In this document: piece after piece, positions 43,702 to 55,287 of the stretch
Numbering within the stretch: the stretch's first letter is position 1
How the letters are laid out: every line of letters begins with the position of its first letter
Source: Scilla litardierei
Lineage: Eukaryota > Streptophyta > Magnoliopsida > Asparagales > Asparagaceae
DNA: 64,000 nt
Direction: 5' to 3'
NCBI GenBank assembly: GCA_030789695.1
Contig: CM061140.1
Location: 79,608,422 to 79,672,421 of the forward strand
Notes under the pieces: generated by a model
What the model was told of the DNA's origin: nothing
Seen by the model: the letters and a program-made list of their open reading frames with translations, nothing else
Databases searched by the model: none
Position numbers and translations under genes: made by a program

Positions 43702-44388
43702 AGATCCTATAAAACACAAGCCATTTTCCAACTTCAAAGCTTTCAAAGTCCAAAAATCCTTGGAGCAAAATACAAATTCTTTTGGGAATTAAACCCAGAA
43801 ATTCTTATACCAACAATTGAGCTACACCGAGCTAAACAAGCTTGGGGGAAAATCCATTGACTAAAAGAGTGAGTTTGACATATTAGAGTGGATATTGTGC
43901 ATGAACGACTAAGTTCGATAGTTCTGAAACTTAGCGATAAATTGGGATATGAGAACTTCATATGACTTGATGTGAGTTTATGCGTGTCTGAGCACCATTC
44001 CATTCTTTACTACTTGCCTTGCATGAGACTTCTATGCTTCAGTTATTAACGTTTGAATGAAAATTGTATGTCCATCGTCGTATACTATGATGCTATGAAG
44101 TATTGGAAGGGAATATAAATTGATCACCTGAACACTAGAGAGATCTCCATTCTTCATCTCTAAATCTTAAGCACTTTGTTTTTATATAAGAGTATAAAAT
44201 TTCTGTGATAGCATGTGATTACCTTTTTGAGTTATGGTGACTTGTGGCGATTGATACGAGATCTAAGAGAATAGCTTAGTGACCCCTCTACTTTGCTCCC
44301 TTTTTCGTTTTATTGTTTTTACTCCTCGTTGAACTTCCGGTTCGTCTTCCTCGAGGATGAGTAAGATGTAAGCATGGGGGATTATGAT
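43702..44388 (+). mobile_element. 3' untranslated region of a second, degenerate Athila-like element
   Basis: No coding sequence. CAAGCTTGGGGGAAAATCC at about 43838 and GTAAGCATGGGGGATTA at about 44369 correspond to the G-rich motifs of the intact Athila element. TCGTCTTCCTCGAGGATGAGTAAGA near 44345 matches the stretch before its 3' LTR. The second G-rich motif is the polypurine tract, and an LTR-like sequence starts at 44389. Confidence 0.6.
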
Positions 44389-44706
44389 GTGTCCATATTC
44401 TCCATGTTTTACCACATATTTTCATAGCATTTTGATCGCTGAAAGTTCACATTTCTATATTTTATTGTACTTTTCATGATATATTTGATTCTTGCATTGT
44501 TTTGTGGATTTTCAGAAACTTTGGTACGATTCAGAGCGAAACTGTATGACGGACATGAACATCAAGGCCGAGCATCAACAGTGTAGTATATGATGAGCTG
44601 AGGCCACTGGAGAAGCAAAGGTGCAAATAAGAGAGAAAGGGAGAAAGAAAGAAAGAAAGAAGAGAGGGAGAGAAAGAAAGAAGAGAATTCTGACCATAGC
44701 TGAGTG
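44389..44706 (+). repeat. truncated Athila-like LTR ending in a purine-rich tract
   Basis: Begins TGATGTGTCCATATTCTCC, comparable with the start of the next block, and runs about 320 bp. It ends with a GA-rich stretch (44629-44690, AGAAAGAAAGAAAGAAG-type). The rest of the LTR is missing where the next LTR block begins. Confidence 0.5.
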
Positions 44707-46461
44707 TTGTGTTTATATTTTCCATGTTTTTACCACGTATTTGCATGTCGTTTCGATCGCTCGAATCCATATTTTCGTATTATATCGCGCTTTTCTCGAT
44801 ATTCTTGATTCTTTCGATGTGTTATATGTTTTCAGGGAATTCGATGTGATTCGGAGCGATACGAGACTTTGGACACAACCTGGACGCCAAAGCCCGCCTC
44901 GCCTCGCCACGGTGACCCAAGGGGGCCAAATAAGTGGAGAAGAAGAAAGGAGAAGAGGAGAATAGAGAAGGACAGAGGAGAAGATGAGAATGGAGAAGAG
45001 AGCTGAAGATAGAAGACTCATGCCAGATCGCTCGGCCGAGCACAAGATGCGCTTGGCCGAGCTGTGACATGCCAACGAGCACCCAGATCTTCCAAGAGGG
45101 CGCTCGGCCGAATGACAAGCTCGCTCGGTCGAGCGACCAGCCCGCTCACTCGAGCTAGCTATCAGAGGAGCCCAATAAATGCAGGACTTGGGCTCTGGAT
45201 TTGGAACTTAATTCGCTCGACCGAGCGACATGACGCTCGGGCGATCAACTCAACTCACTTGCCCGAGCGGCCCTTCTCAAAGCACCAAAGCGGAGCACTA
45301 CACAAGGCATCGCTTGGCCAAGCGAGCACTGCGCTTGGCCGACGGTAGGTTGGCAGACTCCAAATTGACTTAAATTAATGGGTTTCGGGTTGGTTTTCTT
45401 GTAAAACCTGAACCCAAATAGTTTTGTGTAAATAGTAACACTTTTTTTAGAATAGGTTAAGCTTTATTTTTCTGTAGCTAAACACTTAGAGCTATTTGTG
45501 GAGCTCTCTCTTGGTAATCTCTTTTGCAATCTATTTTCTTATTTGTGGTTGGATCTCTTTGATTTCTTTACCATTGCACCTATTTCTCTTGCTCTCTCTA
45601 TTGAAATTAATTTCGTTCAATTTGACCGGTTAGATATGCATATCTCTATTGCTATCATATTTAGAGTTTTTACCATGCTAGAGTAGTGGGTTTCTAGGGC
45701 TTAGGGAGGATCCCTAGGAGCTTAGGGATTGGATGTTGAGTTAGACATCCGTTGGACGAATCTAGGGTCTCCCTATGTTGATTTGAACAAGGGTTTTGAG
45801 GGATTAGCCTTAGGATTGGAGGACCGGGAAAGCGACTCCATATCCTAGGGAGAATCCCCACTAATCTGATTTGGGATTAGCGGTCGTTTTCCAGGGCTCA
45901 CGCTCACGAGAGTGACTCGAGAGCTGGGGGCGACCACTCACCCCCAATCCGCTAACCGATGACTATAAAAGTAGACCGGCCGCTAGAATCAACCATAGGA
46001 TGGCATCACATTTTGTAGAGTACGCGAGTGCCTACGGATTATGAGGCGGGACCCAAGTGTCAAGCGTAATGCATGCATTCCTGTATGAAGCCGATTGCAA
46101 GAGCACAGCCCCGTATAGGGATGCGTTAGACGAGCGTGACGACGAAAGTCTAACGCACGTTCCCATCTCCAGATGTGACACTCCTACTCTAATCCGTCGT
46201 TCGACAGAGGATTAATTGACACAGAATCCATTACTGAAGGCCCTAGCAGGGAATTCCGAAGGCCCTAGATGTTTAGTATTTTGTCTATTCTACTTCCTTC
46301 AACCAACCAAATCACATGTGACAACCCCGACCACACATTCTCCTCCTTCCACAAAAAGCTAAGCGTTAGACGACCGTCTCCCTAGAGTTCGACAATCTAT
46401 ACATACTATAACGCACCGTCCACTTGTGGTGTTCTCGTCTGTGCACTACGGGCGAGGAACA
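44707..46461 (+). repeat. degenerate Athila-like LTR, block A
   Basis: Starts TGTTGTGTTTATATTTTCC and ends near GAGGAACA. It contains about ten CGCTCGGCCGAGCG-like palindromes (45025-45345), then a stretch with TAGGGCTTAGGGAGGATCCC, a GGTTAAGCTTTATTTT segment and many short TAGGG words. The order of segments parallels block B and, more distantly, the intact Athila LTR (palindrome array, GTTTT-rich, TAGGG-rich, terminal CGTGAC region). Confidence 0.6.
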
Positions 46462-48038
46462 CTGAGTTGCCAGATCGCTCGACCGAGGGTGCCACACGCT
46501 CGGTCGAGCGTGCCACACGCTCGACCGAGCTGGTGTCCCATGAAGTAAGGGAAAGGAGCCAAGTAAAGAGAGCTACATGCAATAGGTAACTTGGTCCAGC
46601 GACTTACTTCGCTCGACCGAGCGACCCTCTGCAGACGATCCCCAATTTTGCCTTGCAACTCTCTGCTTAATTAGCTTGGTCGAGCGACTACCTCGCTCGA
46701 CCAAGCGGCCTCCCTTCCAGACAAGCAAAAAGAAAGGCGAACTCTCTGTAGATTTAGCTCGGCCGAGAGGATACCCTGCTCAACCGAGCGATCTCCTTCT
46801 GCCAAGACCCAGGATTGATGCCCCCCAAATGGTGCTCGACCGAGCGGCCCCTTCTCTAGAAATCGATAGCTGATGCCACAAGAGAGGGCTAGGCCGAGCG
46901 GCTACCCTGCTCGGCCGAGCACCTTGTCGACAGCTCTTACAATTTGGGTTTCTTATTGGGTTTTGGGTTGTTTTTCGGGAGATTCGCAACTTTTAATGGT
47001 TTTGTATAAATATGAACAAAAAGTTAGGTTAGGTTAAGCTTTGTTTTGCTGAGAATTGCGTGAGCCGTCATTTTGGGAGAGGGAATTATTGTCGCTTGTT
47101 CTTGGGATTTCATCTCTTGTGAACGGTTCAATCTCTATTCCTTTTGTATACTTTTATTCCTCATTGCATTCTCTACGTTTAGATATTGATTTTGATTTGT
47201 TTGCCATGCTTGTGATGAATTTTATTATTGTTCTCGTTATTATTGATATTGCTAAGGCTGATAGTGCTATTATAGGGTTTAAGGATGAACCCTAGGATCC
47301 TATGGATTGGATATTAGGTTAATCTTAGTTGAACGAATCTAGGGTTACACTATGGTAATTTGATCAAGGATTTTGGGGGATTAGCCCTAGAATTGGAGGA
47401 TTGCGAAAGTAGCTCCATATTCTAGGGAAAATCCCCACGAATCTGATTAGGGCTTAGCGGTCATTTTCTAGGGCTCGTGATAATGAGAGTGACTCGTGCA
47501 CTAGGGATGATTTCTAACCCCTAATCCGCTAGTTGGTGACTATGAGAGTAGACCGACTGCTAGAACCAATCATAGTATAGTATCCCAATCTGTGAATCAT
47601 GATAGTGGATACGGATCTGTGATACGAGAATCGTGTCAAACGTAATGCACATGTTTTTGTGCGAAGCTGATTGCGAAAGTAGAGCTACGGATAGAGATAC
47701 GATAGACGAGTAGGACAACGAGAGTTGACAACTTGTTATCATCCTCTTATGTGACGCTCTTACAATTAATTATAATTCAACGAAAGGATCATTAACTTAA
47801 TATTCAACCCGAAAGACCTAATGGGGATTCCTTATTGCCCTGGATTTTATTAAATCTTTTTAATCAACCTTTCGTGACAATCAAATTTTAAGTGACAGCC
47901 CATTGACTGCGTAATCTCCTCCTACCAATAAGCTAAACACTAAACAACTGCCTCCTTAGAGTTCGACAATCTTTCTATACTGTACAACCATACACTTGCG
48001 GTGATTCGTGCCTTCGGGTGTAAATTCGGAGCCGAACA
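46462..48038 (+). repeat. degenerate Athila-like LTR, block B, with PBS-like end
   Basis: Repeats the layout of block A in the same direction but lacks its first 280 bases or so. Palindromes of the GCTCGACCGAGC type lie at 46475-46925, followed by matching segments (GGTTAGGTTAAGCTTTGTTTT; GATTAGCCCTAGAATTGGAGG). It ends GAGCCGAACA. TTGGCACCCCTGGCGGGG follows at about 48044, a mutated Athila-type PBS, so block B is a 5' LTR whose interior is cut off by the element starting at 48109. Confidence 0.6.
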
Positions 48039-48108
48039 AGTTTTTGGCACCCCTGGCGGGGAGGCAACCGTTTGTTTTAGCTTGCAGTTGGAGAGTACAG
48101 GTTCCATC

Positions 48109-49521
48109 TGTTGGGGGATGCATGCCCTCAGTTCATTTGTATTTGATGCAAATGATTTTTAAATAGATGTGGAAATTTTGCATATGATGCAAAGGGAATT
48201 AAATGTGTCGTAAATTGTGTACGTGTATATTTGATAAAATAAACACGTGAAAATGGTTACCTGGATGACGGGATCGTCCTGGTCTCACCGCAGGTTCAAA
48301 CCGCGTCAAAAACGGACTCCAAACACGAAAAATAGAGCCAAAACAGTGACATAGTCCAAATGTTGGGCATTGCGGGTCTGGCGCCCGCTAGGCGGGCGCC
48401 CGACCCGCCTGGAATGCAGGCACCCACGCCTGCTACAGGGAGGGGGAGGAGGGCTAAGCAGGCCGGGTGCCCAGCCCGCCCCTTGCGGGTGAGCACCCGA
48501 GCTGGGGTGCCACCTAGCCAGCGGGCAGGTGCCCAACCCACGGGCTGGGGCGCCCAGCCCGCATGTGGCAGGCTGGTGGGGCCCAATCATGGGCCCCACC
48601 AGAAAGGGGGTTTTGCATTTTCTGGTGGCTTAGTTTTTAGCAAAAAACTGGTTTTGGCCTATGTTTGGACACTCGTTTGAGGGGTCAAACGAATTCGGAA
48701 TGGTGTGTCGTTTCTTCCTACGCGGTCACCGTTCAACCCTCTTCGATTTGATATGTTGTATCACTTACGAAGCTCAACGGTGAGGCAGGAAAAATTCTCT
48801 AAAGTTTGGCCTTTGTGAAAGGCAAACTTTAATTAATTTTCCTCTAAAACGTTTAGTCCCACATCGGATATGGAGTGAAAGGGAGGGGTCAGCCGCCTAT
48901 ATAAATAGGGCCCTACTCCCCTCCTTGAAAATCGTCCCAAGCTCCAGATCTGAGTAGCTCTATTAAACGTGAGCAAGCCCAGATCTGAGCTCACATTTAT
49001 TATTCCCTCTTTCGTCCCAAATTTTTTCCTTGCTCATGATCGGGCTCTAGCAAAGCTACGAAGAAGCTCGGATCGGATCCGAAGTCTTGACGGAGGATCC
49101 ACTCAAGGTGAAATCTTCTTTGGTGCGTGGTTGGCCCAGTGACAAGGGTGTTACTCGCCTCGGGACGTGGTGCAGTTCGGGAAGCGGTTCGGCTTGGGAC
49201 GCGGTTCAGCTTGGGAGAGCGGTGCGGGGCCAAAGAAAGGTTACTGAAAACGATGCTTCATATTCTGCCGAAACGAAGTGAAAGGTATGTAGTTTAAATT
49301 AAACATGCGTTTATAATTGCAAATGTTAGATAAATCTATCCTTAGGGGTTGGTTGGACCCAACCCCGGGATAGAAGAGATCCTGGATAGAATTAACATCT
49401 TTAGGGCTTAGACTTAAAACGATTTTAAGTGCTATTTTTTCGCTGCTGATTTGTTTTCATCGTCCATTCGACTTAGGTCGGACTTCGAATTTATAGCCCT
49501 AAGGACCTGTAAAACACTACA
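48109..49521 (+). repeat. 5' LTR of a long-LTR Copia-like element
   Basis: 1413 bp starting TGTTGGGGGATGCATGCCC and ending TGTAAAACACTACA. It has a GC-rich palindromic cluster (48360-48600), a TATA box CTATATAAATAGGGCCC at about 48896, and R/U5-like DNA. TTGGTATCGGAGCCGG follows directly (49522 on), close to the initiator-Met PBS form TGGTATCAGAGC of plant Copia elements. Related to the LTRs at 21064 and 63114. Confidence 0.8.
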
Positions 49522-52008
49522 TTGGTATCGGAGCCGGTCTACTTGATCTATATTTTGCATTTATAAAATGTATATGATACAACATGTTTCTCCATCAGAT
49601 GAAGGTTTTATTTAAGCTATTAAATTGTTGTTATCTCATGCAATGTTATTATTTTCGAAAACTGTTTTTAAAAATTAGATCTTAATTATTATATGATAAT
49701 AATTAATTGTTGTAACTTAATTATGAGATAATTTTAAGTTGCTAGTGTTAAAATTTTATGTGATAAAATTTTTAGTATTATTTAATGGTTATATTAGTTA
49801 TTTTTGATTACGTGATAATTAAAGAAAAACTATAAGGATAGCCATTAAAACCATTCAGAAAATTATTAGATAACTTTTTGGACATGCTATGATTTAAACT
49901 TGTTTAAATACTAATATATGATTAGGATAGCACCCTAAAATTCAATCCTTATAGTTGATAAGGACATTAATAAAAGTTATTAACCAATCCTAATAATTTC
50001 GAATTTTAGGATTCAACTAGTTGATAGAATTATCTAGTTTTAATGAAGCCAATTCTAGTCGATGTCACACATATGAATAATAAGTTTTCCTTCAATGGAT
50101 CATGATCTGGTCTAGTGTTTTTTGACTATTGTTGTGGATCACCCTAGCTGGACTTGGGATAGTGATCCTGGCCTTGCCAAATCCCTAGCCGTGTTCCGCT
50201 GGACTGCAAGGATGCAAATTATGATTATGTGACACCGTCGATTACATCTAGTCAATTACGTTAAAACTCTTCTTCAAGATTAGCCATAACCTTCCTTGTT
50301 TTAGAGGTTGGCAACTATAGGTTCTATGTTATGGTTGTTGAGCACACTCAAGCTATGTCATAGCTACTTTATGGAAACCAACTTCTCATTACATGAGATG
50401 TAGTTTAGACTTAACCCAAGCCGTCGTGTCATGCCCATACACCGAGCGCCAGCGTAAGTTAGGCTAGACACAAAAACAAGGGTCCGACTAGACTAGTCAT
50501 TGTGATTTGGATGAGCACACTCATGATCATAAGTGGCTAGGGATAAAAAACCAATAAAGAAATCATATATGATATGATTGATGAAGAGTCATCTACCAAT
50601 CGCAGAGTCAAACAATTTGTTGAGCACACTCAAGGTTGTGATGCTCGGTGTGGTTGGATCTCTTTCCCCATTTAATTTAATTAAATCATTCATTATTATG
50701 GCTATATATGTTCGCAAAAATAGTGGGATGATATAATTAGATAAAAGCCACTCTAAATATATTTAAAATTGAATATATGCTAAACTAGGTTAGTTCTATG
50801 TTTACCAATGGAATCACAAACTTAATATCCTAAGAGAATAAGTTAACTGGTCCAAATGGTTGGTTAATAGAATATCAACTCAAATTCTAATTGATAGACC
50901 AAACTATGTTCTCATTGACATTAAAATGACCTTTTTAGCACAGGCTTAAGGACAATGATTTCCTTAAACTCGGGGTCCAACAAAATAAATGCATGCTACC
51001 GGTCACTCGCCTCTATGAGGGGCAGCTTGAACATCTGATGTTCAAAGAATGTTTCTCCATACGATTTGTTGAGTCAACTCAAGGTTGTATGGAAAACAGT
51101 TTCGATCCGCAAAGTTCGAAACTTCGATCAAATTGTTTGAGTCGAAGATAAGTGCATGAGCGGTGCAAGACTATGTATCCCAACTGGATCTTGAGACGAG
51201 CAACTTGTAGAGCACAATCAAGGTTGCAAAGCTCAAGCATTTGGATACTTGAGATGTTTGCACAGATATTATTTGTGTTGAGACGCGTAATATCTAAATG
51301 AGATTTAGAAAAGGAAGAAGGCATTAAGGAAAGTCAATTGAGAAAGAAAATTTCATCTATCATTAGTAAAGGCAAAAGTAGGAGGAACTGAAAATGTGAC
51401 ATATTTAATGTCACGACTTCAGGATAATCGTTATACAATAGGGAATAGATTGTTATACGTGTTGAAAAAGGGGCAATTTTTGTTTCTTGGACCATAGATG
51501 ATGTTTAACATTTTTTTTGGCGAATGTCGTCACTTTTCTTCTGAAGCAATGAGTAAGTTGTATAATGATAATGTATTAACTGTTAATAAATGAATACACA
51601 AAATAGTAGCAAAACTTATATTGCAAAATAGACTAGACTGTACCGAAGAGGCTAAGCTTTACAAGTCACATAAAGAGGGGTCCGACCTCTCATGTTATGA
51701 GTCAATAGACACTTGTGAATCTTGTCTCAAAAGTATGATGGCCAAAATTCAATCTGTAAGACAGTGGGAGAATGAGTTAGTGAACTCGTAGTCTCGTACA
51801 CACGGATGTGCCCAGACCCAAGTCTAAGTTAGCCATGATAAGTTGTTCTTATTTTATTACGACACGTGTTCTTGCTGAAACACAAGTCTGATAAAATAGA
51901 TAACACAATGACAAAAGTATTTGAACTGCTTCGATCAGATCGAAGAGTCGAATACTTAGCTGTATAATTCTTGCGTAATTAAAAGAAAATGTGATTTTCT
52001 CTCAGGTC
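49522..52008 (+). other. non-coding interior of the long-LTR element
   Basis: After the PBS no gag or pol frame is present; all frames are short. The region is AT-rich and has a recurring phrase GAGCACACTCAAG (about 50340, 50513, 50623; degenerate near 51069 and 51212) often followed by GTTGTGATGCTC-like words. This looks like a large retrotransposon derivative without coding capacity. It continues beyond the LINE at 62874-63113. Confidence 0.55.
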
Positions 52009-52020
52009 AAGTCTCTTAAA
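52009..52020. repeat. LINE target site duplication AAGTCTCTTAAA (left copy)
   Basis: The 12-bp AAGTCTCTTAAA recurs at 62862-62873 right after a short A run. It brackets the LINE, including the LTR element nested inside it. Confidence 0.9.
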
Positions 52021-52025
52021 TATAT

Positions 52026-52955
52026 ATGAAGTTGCCTCATTTTGTCTCAGAATTATATGTTGTGATATATATAAGTGAGATGAGTGATTTGCAGAAGGGT
52101 TTGAGACATTCTAATATCCAATGCCCTGCCCAAGACAATCAACATTCAATTCAATCTAGAGGGGAGGAAGCTATGAAGGTCTCGAAGTCTGGCGAAATAG
52201 CTAAGACTCATGTCTCTGGAACTGATGATTTGTGCAATTCAAATACATATTCAGTTGGGGATGCTAAAGTGGGAGGGGAACAATGAGAGGAGAAATTGTT
52301 CATAATCAGGACATGGTTGGGGGGAGCAAGACCCAGACTAAGTCAATGAATGTGGAATCTGGTGAAGTGGATGCAATTCCAAAATTTGTGAAACTGAAGA
52401 AGTTGGTTCAATTTCTGAAGTTGGTGATGTGCCTGAATCCTAATAATTCTTGCCCAGCTAGCGTCGCGGCTACCCCAATTGTCCCAGCATCCTCTCTGCC
52501 TGAAGGAGAAGTGCGAATTTGGCCATTTCTGATTCCATGGATTCGGATTCGGGTGCTTTTGGGAATTCCAGAGTGACCGGGATGGATGTTATGTCGCCAG
52601 CCAAGTTAGCTTCAAGTTACAGGGAGCATGTTGTGTCTGCTGTTGAGGATGGTATCCCATCTCGCCAGTATTGCGAAGCTGCATCTGGTGATGCATCAAA
52701 TGGAGCAGATTGCAGCATCACAGACCAACAGTGGGTCCGGATTTGGGAAAAGTGGAGGTCCCACATGATGTCAAAAATATTTCATTTGAGGAGAGAAGTT
52801 TCCTGCGTAAGTCAACTTCTATTGCAATAAAGGATGGTAGGGAAATTCCATCTCTATTGCTAAATTCTATTGAATCAGAACTGCCAGATGAAATATCAAT
52901 TCATAACCCTCTTTGGTTAGATGATCAAATTCTGTTGAAGTCTGAAGCTACTTAA
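52026..52955 (+). pseudogene. LINE 5' region, remnant of ORF1
   Basis: Successive plus-strand frames (52026-52286, 52283-52576, 52519-52830, 52710-52955) overlap and read as one degraded Ser/Gly/Glu-rich protein. Position before the endonuclease suggests ORF1, the RNA-binding protein of L1 elements. I see neither the usual RNA-binding fold nor a CCHC knuckle, so the element may be 5'-truncated with only the ORF1 tail retained. Confidence 0.5.
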
Positions 52956-53053
52956 GGTAAGTTAAAGAACCCTCATAAGAGAACTGTCTCCACCTCTACT
53001 ACCCGTAGGAGCTCACGGCTAGCCAAAAATCAAGGAGCCCCCCCCAGATTTAA

Positions 53054-53763
53054 TGTCAGTGTTCATTTGGAACACTAGCGGACTTAACAATTTTGTTAGG
53101 AGAGGCGAACTTAAGTAGAGAGTGCGAAAGTTTCGGCACTCAGTTGTGTGTTTGTTGGAGACTAAAGTAGAGGAATGTCATGGGGGAAGGATCGCCAAAT
53201 GTTTCCCCAAATGCTAGGTGACTATTGACAACAGAAGTCAACATTCAGGGAGGTGTATTGTTCTTTATGTTGATAGCACTATTTGGAGTTACGTTCCCAT
53301 CTCCACTTCGGTGCAACACATTTCAATGACCCTAACTAATAAAGCTGGATTAGTTATGGCATTATCGGTTGTTTATGCTCTTAATTTACCCTCTCTTTGT
53401 CATTCTCTCTGGACGAGTCTTGTCTAAGATGCTAATAGTTTAAAATCTTTGCCATGGATAATGGGTTGCGACTTCAATTATGTGAGGTACTCTAATGAAA
53501 AATTCGGAGGCAAGGACTTGGATGCTAGAATGGTTGATGATTTTAAAAACTGTATTGGTTGCTGTCAACTGATGGACCTAAAAAGTGTGGGGCAATGTTA
53601 TAGCTGGAGCAATAGGAGGACTGGATTGGGTCGCATATCGACGCGGTTGGACCGGACTCTATGCAATGCGAAGTGGCTTCGTATTCTTCCTAATTCATAT
53701 TATGAGTATTCTAATTCGGGGACAAGCGACCATTCTCCTATGAACATCTATCTCCATCCTTAG
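53054..53763 (+). pseudogene. LINE ORF2 endonuclease domain, with stops
   Basis: The frame from ATG 53054 reads MSVFIWNTSGLNNFVRRGEL, then LLETKVEECHGGR, and later MGCDFNYVRYSNEKFGG, DLKSVGQCYSWSN and SGTSDHSPM. These are the motifs of the apurinic/apyrimidinic-type endonuclease of L1 elements (WN..GLN, LLETK, GDFN-like, SDHSP), which nicks target DNA. In-frame stops occur near 53116, 53216 and 53425, and a stop ends the block at 53763. Confidence 0.8.
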
Positions 53764-55287
53764 GTACAATCCTTTCCCAAGCCTTTTAGATTTTTTAATG
53801 CATGGTGGTTATATTCTGGATATCGGGAATTAATGGAGAACGCATGGGCCGAGAGTGTTAACTTAGCACATGTTGCATCTGCTGTGAGGAATTTGGGTCT
53901 CTTGCCTATGAAATCATTTGTTGAAAAATTAAAAATGCTTAAGCAGCGGCTGCAGGAATTTGCTGGGAAATACAGGTAAAATATGGATGTTTCTAGGTAC
54001 AGAAATATTCTTGAATTGATCCAATCTAACCCAAGAATTACTACCTACTCAGAGTTGCAAAAACAGGAGCAATCGACTATTATTAATCTTAGTAATGCCA
54101 TTGATGTTAAAGAGTCTATGCTGAGACAAAAGAGTAGGCAGGATTGGCTACAACTAGGTGATATGAATTCTATTTTTTTCTACAATGCTATGAAGGCTAG
54201 GAATTGTTATAATAATCTCAATCACCTAGTCAATGCTGATGGAGGCAGGTTTACAAAGATTGAGAGGTCAAGGGAAGAGGCCCCGTTATTTTATAAGAAG
54301 CTGTACAATCAGGATCACTCTTGGAATATATTTCCAAATATCGTTCCAAAGCGGAAGCTTACTTCTAATGCTGCTAGTTGGTTGGAAAGATCAGTATCTG
54401 TAAATGAAATTAAGGAGGCGGTGTTTCAAATTGGCCAAGATAAAGCCACAGGACCTGATGGGTTCAATGCTCATTTTTATCAGAAAAATTGGGATAATAT
54501 TGGTAATGATGTATGCTTGGATGTTTCCTCTTTTTTCAGTAATGGTAAGATGGTGAATCAGATTAATCATACATTCCTCGCTTTGGTCCCCAAAAATTCC
54601 AAAGCCTCGAGTTTAGGAGATTACAGGCCTATTGCCTGTTGCAATGTCATTTATAAGACCATCATCAAAATTATTTTTCGCAGGTTGAAGTTGGTAATTA
54701 ATGATCGTATCTCGTCAAATCAAGCGGCTTTTCTTAAAGGTCACCTCCTATCAGATTGTGCTCTTCTCGTCCATGAACAAATACGAGATTTCAGTAACCC
54801 TATGGGATCCAGAGCTTGTTTGAAATTGGATCTCAGAAAAGCTTTTGATAGTGTAAATAAAGAGCTCATTCTTTTTATGATGCATCAAATGGGGTTCAAT
54901 ATTAAATTTATTAGCTGGATTTCTGAATGTATATCCACGCCCACTTTTTCAGTGCTGGTTGATGGTTCCCCTGCGGGGTATTTTAGGTCAAATAGAGGGT
55001 TGAGACAAGGAGACCCACTTTCCCCATACCTGTTCTTGCTTGTGATGGAAACATTTTCGCTTCTCATGGCCAGAGCTGAAGCGTTGTGCACCATTCATCC
55101 TATGAGGAGATCGGGTTCTATTTCGCACTTTTTATTTGTTGATGATCTCCTTGTTTTCTGCCGAGCTAATTCTCTCTCTTTTGTGGGCGTTCATGAGTTA
55201 TTAATTAATTCCAATCAGCTAACAGGGCTCCATGTTAATTGGGATAAGAGCTCAGCCATCTTTAGTAAAGGTACGCGTGATCCTAGC
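53764..55287 (+). pseudogene. LINE ORF2 reverse transcriptase domain
   Basis: An open frame from 53983 to the insertion point encodes about 435 LINE residues. A linker with DWLQLGDMNSIFFYNAMKAR is followed by DKATGPDGFNAHFYQKNW, LVPKNSKASSLGDYRPIACC, LKLDLRKAFDSVN, NRGLRQGDPLSPYLF and the catalytic FVDDLLVF near residue 384. These are RT motifs of plant L1-type LINEs. The frame's last codons (from 55288 to 55431) belong to the inserted LTR. The domain is complete up to the thumb region, but the ORF continues only after 61261. Confidence 0.9.
55283..55287. repeat. target site duplication CTAGC of the nested LTR element (left copy)
   Basis: CTAGC precedes the left LTR and recurs at 61257-61261. 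Confidence 0.9.
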
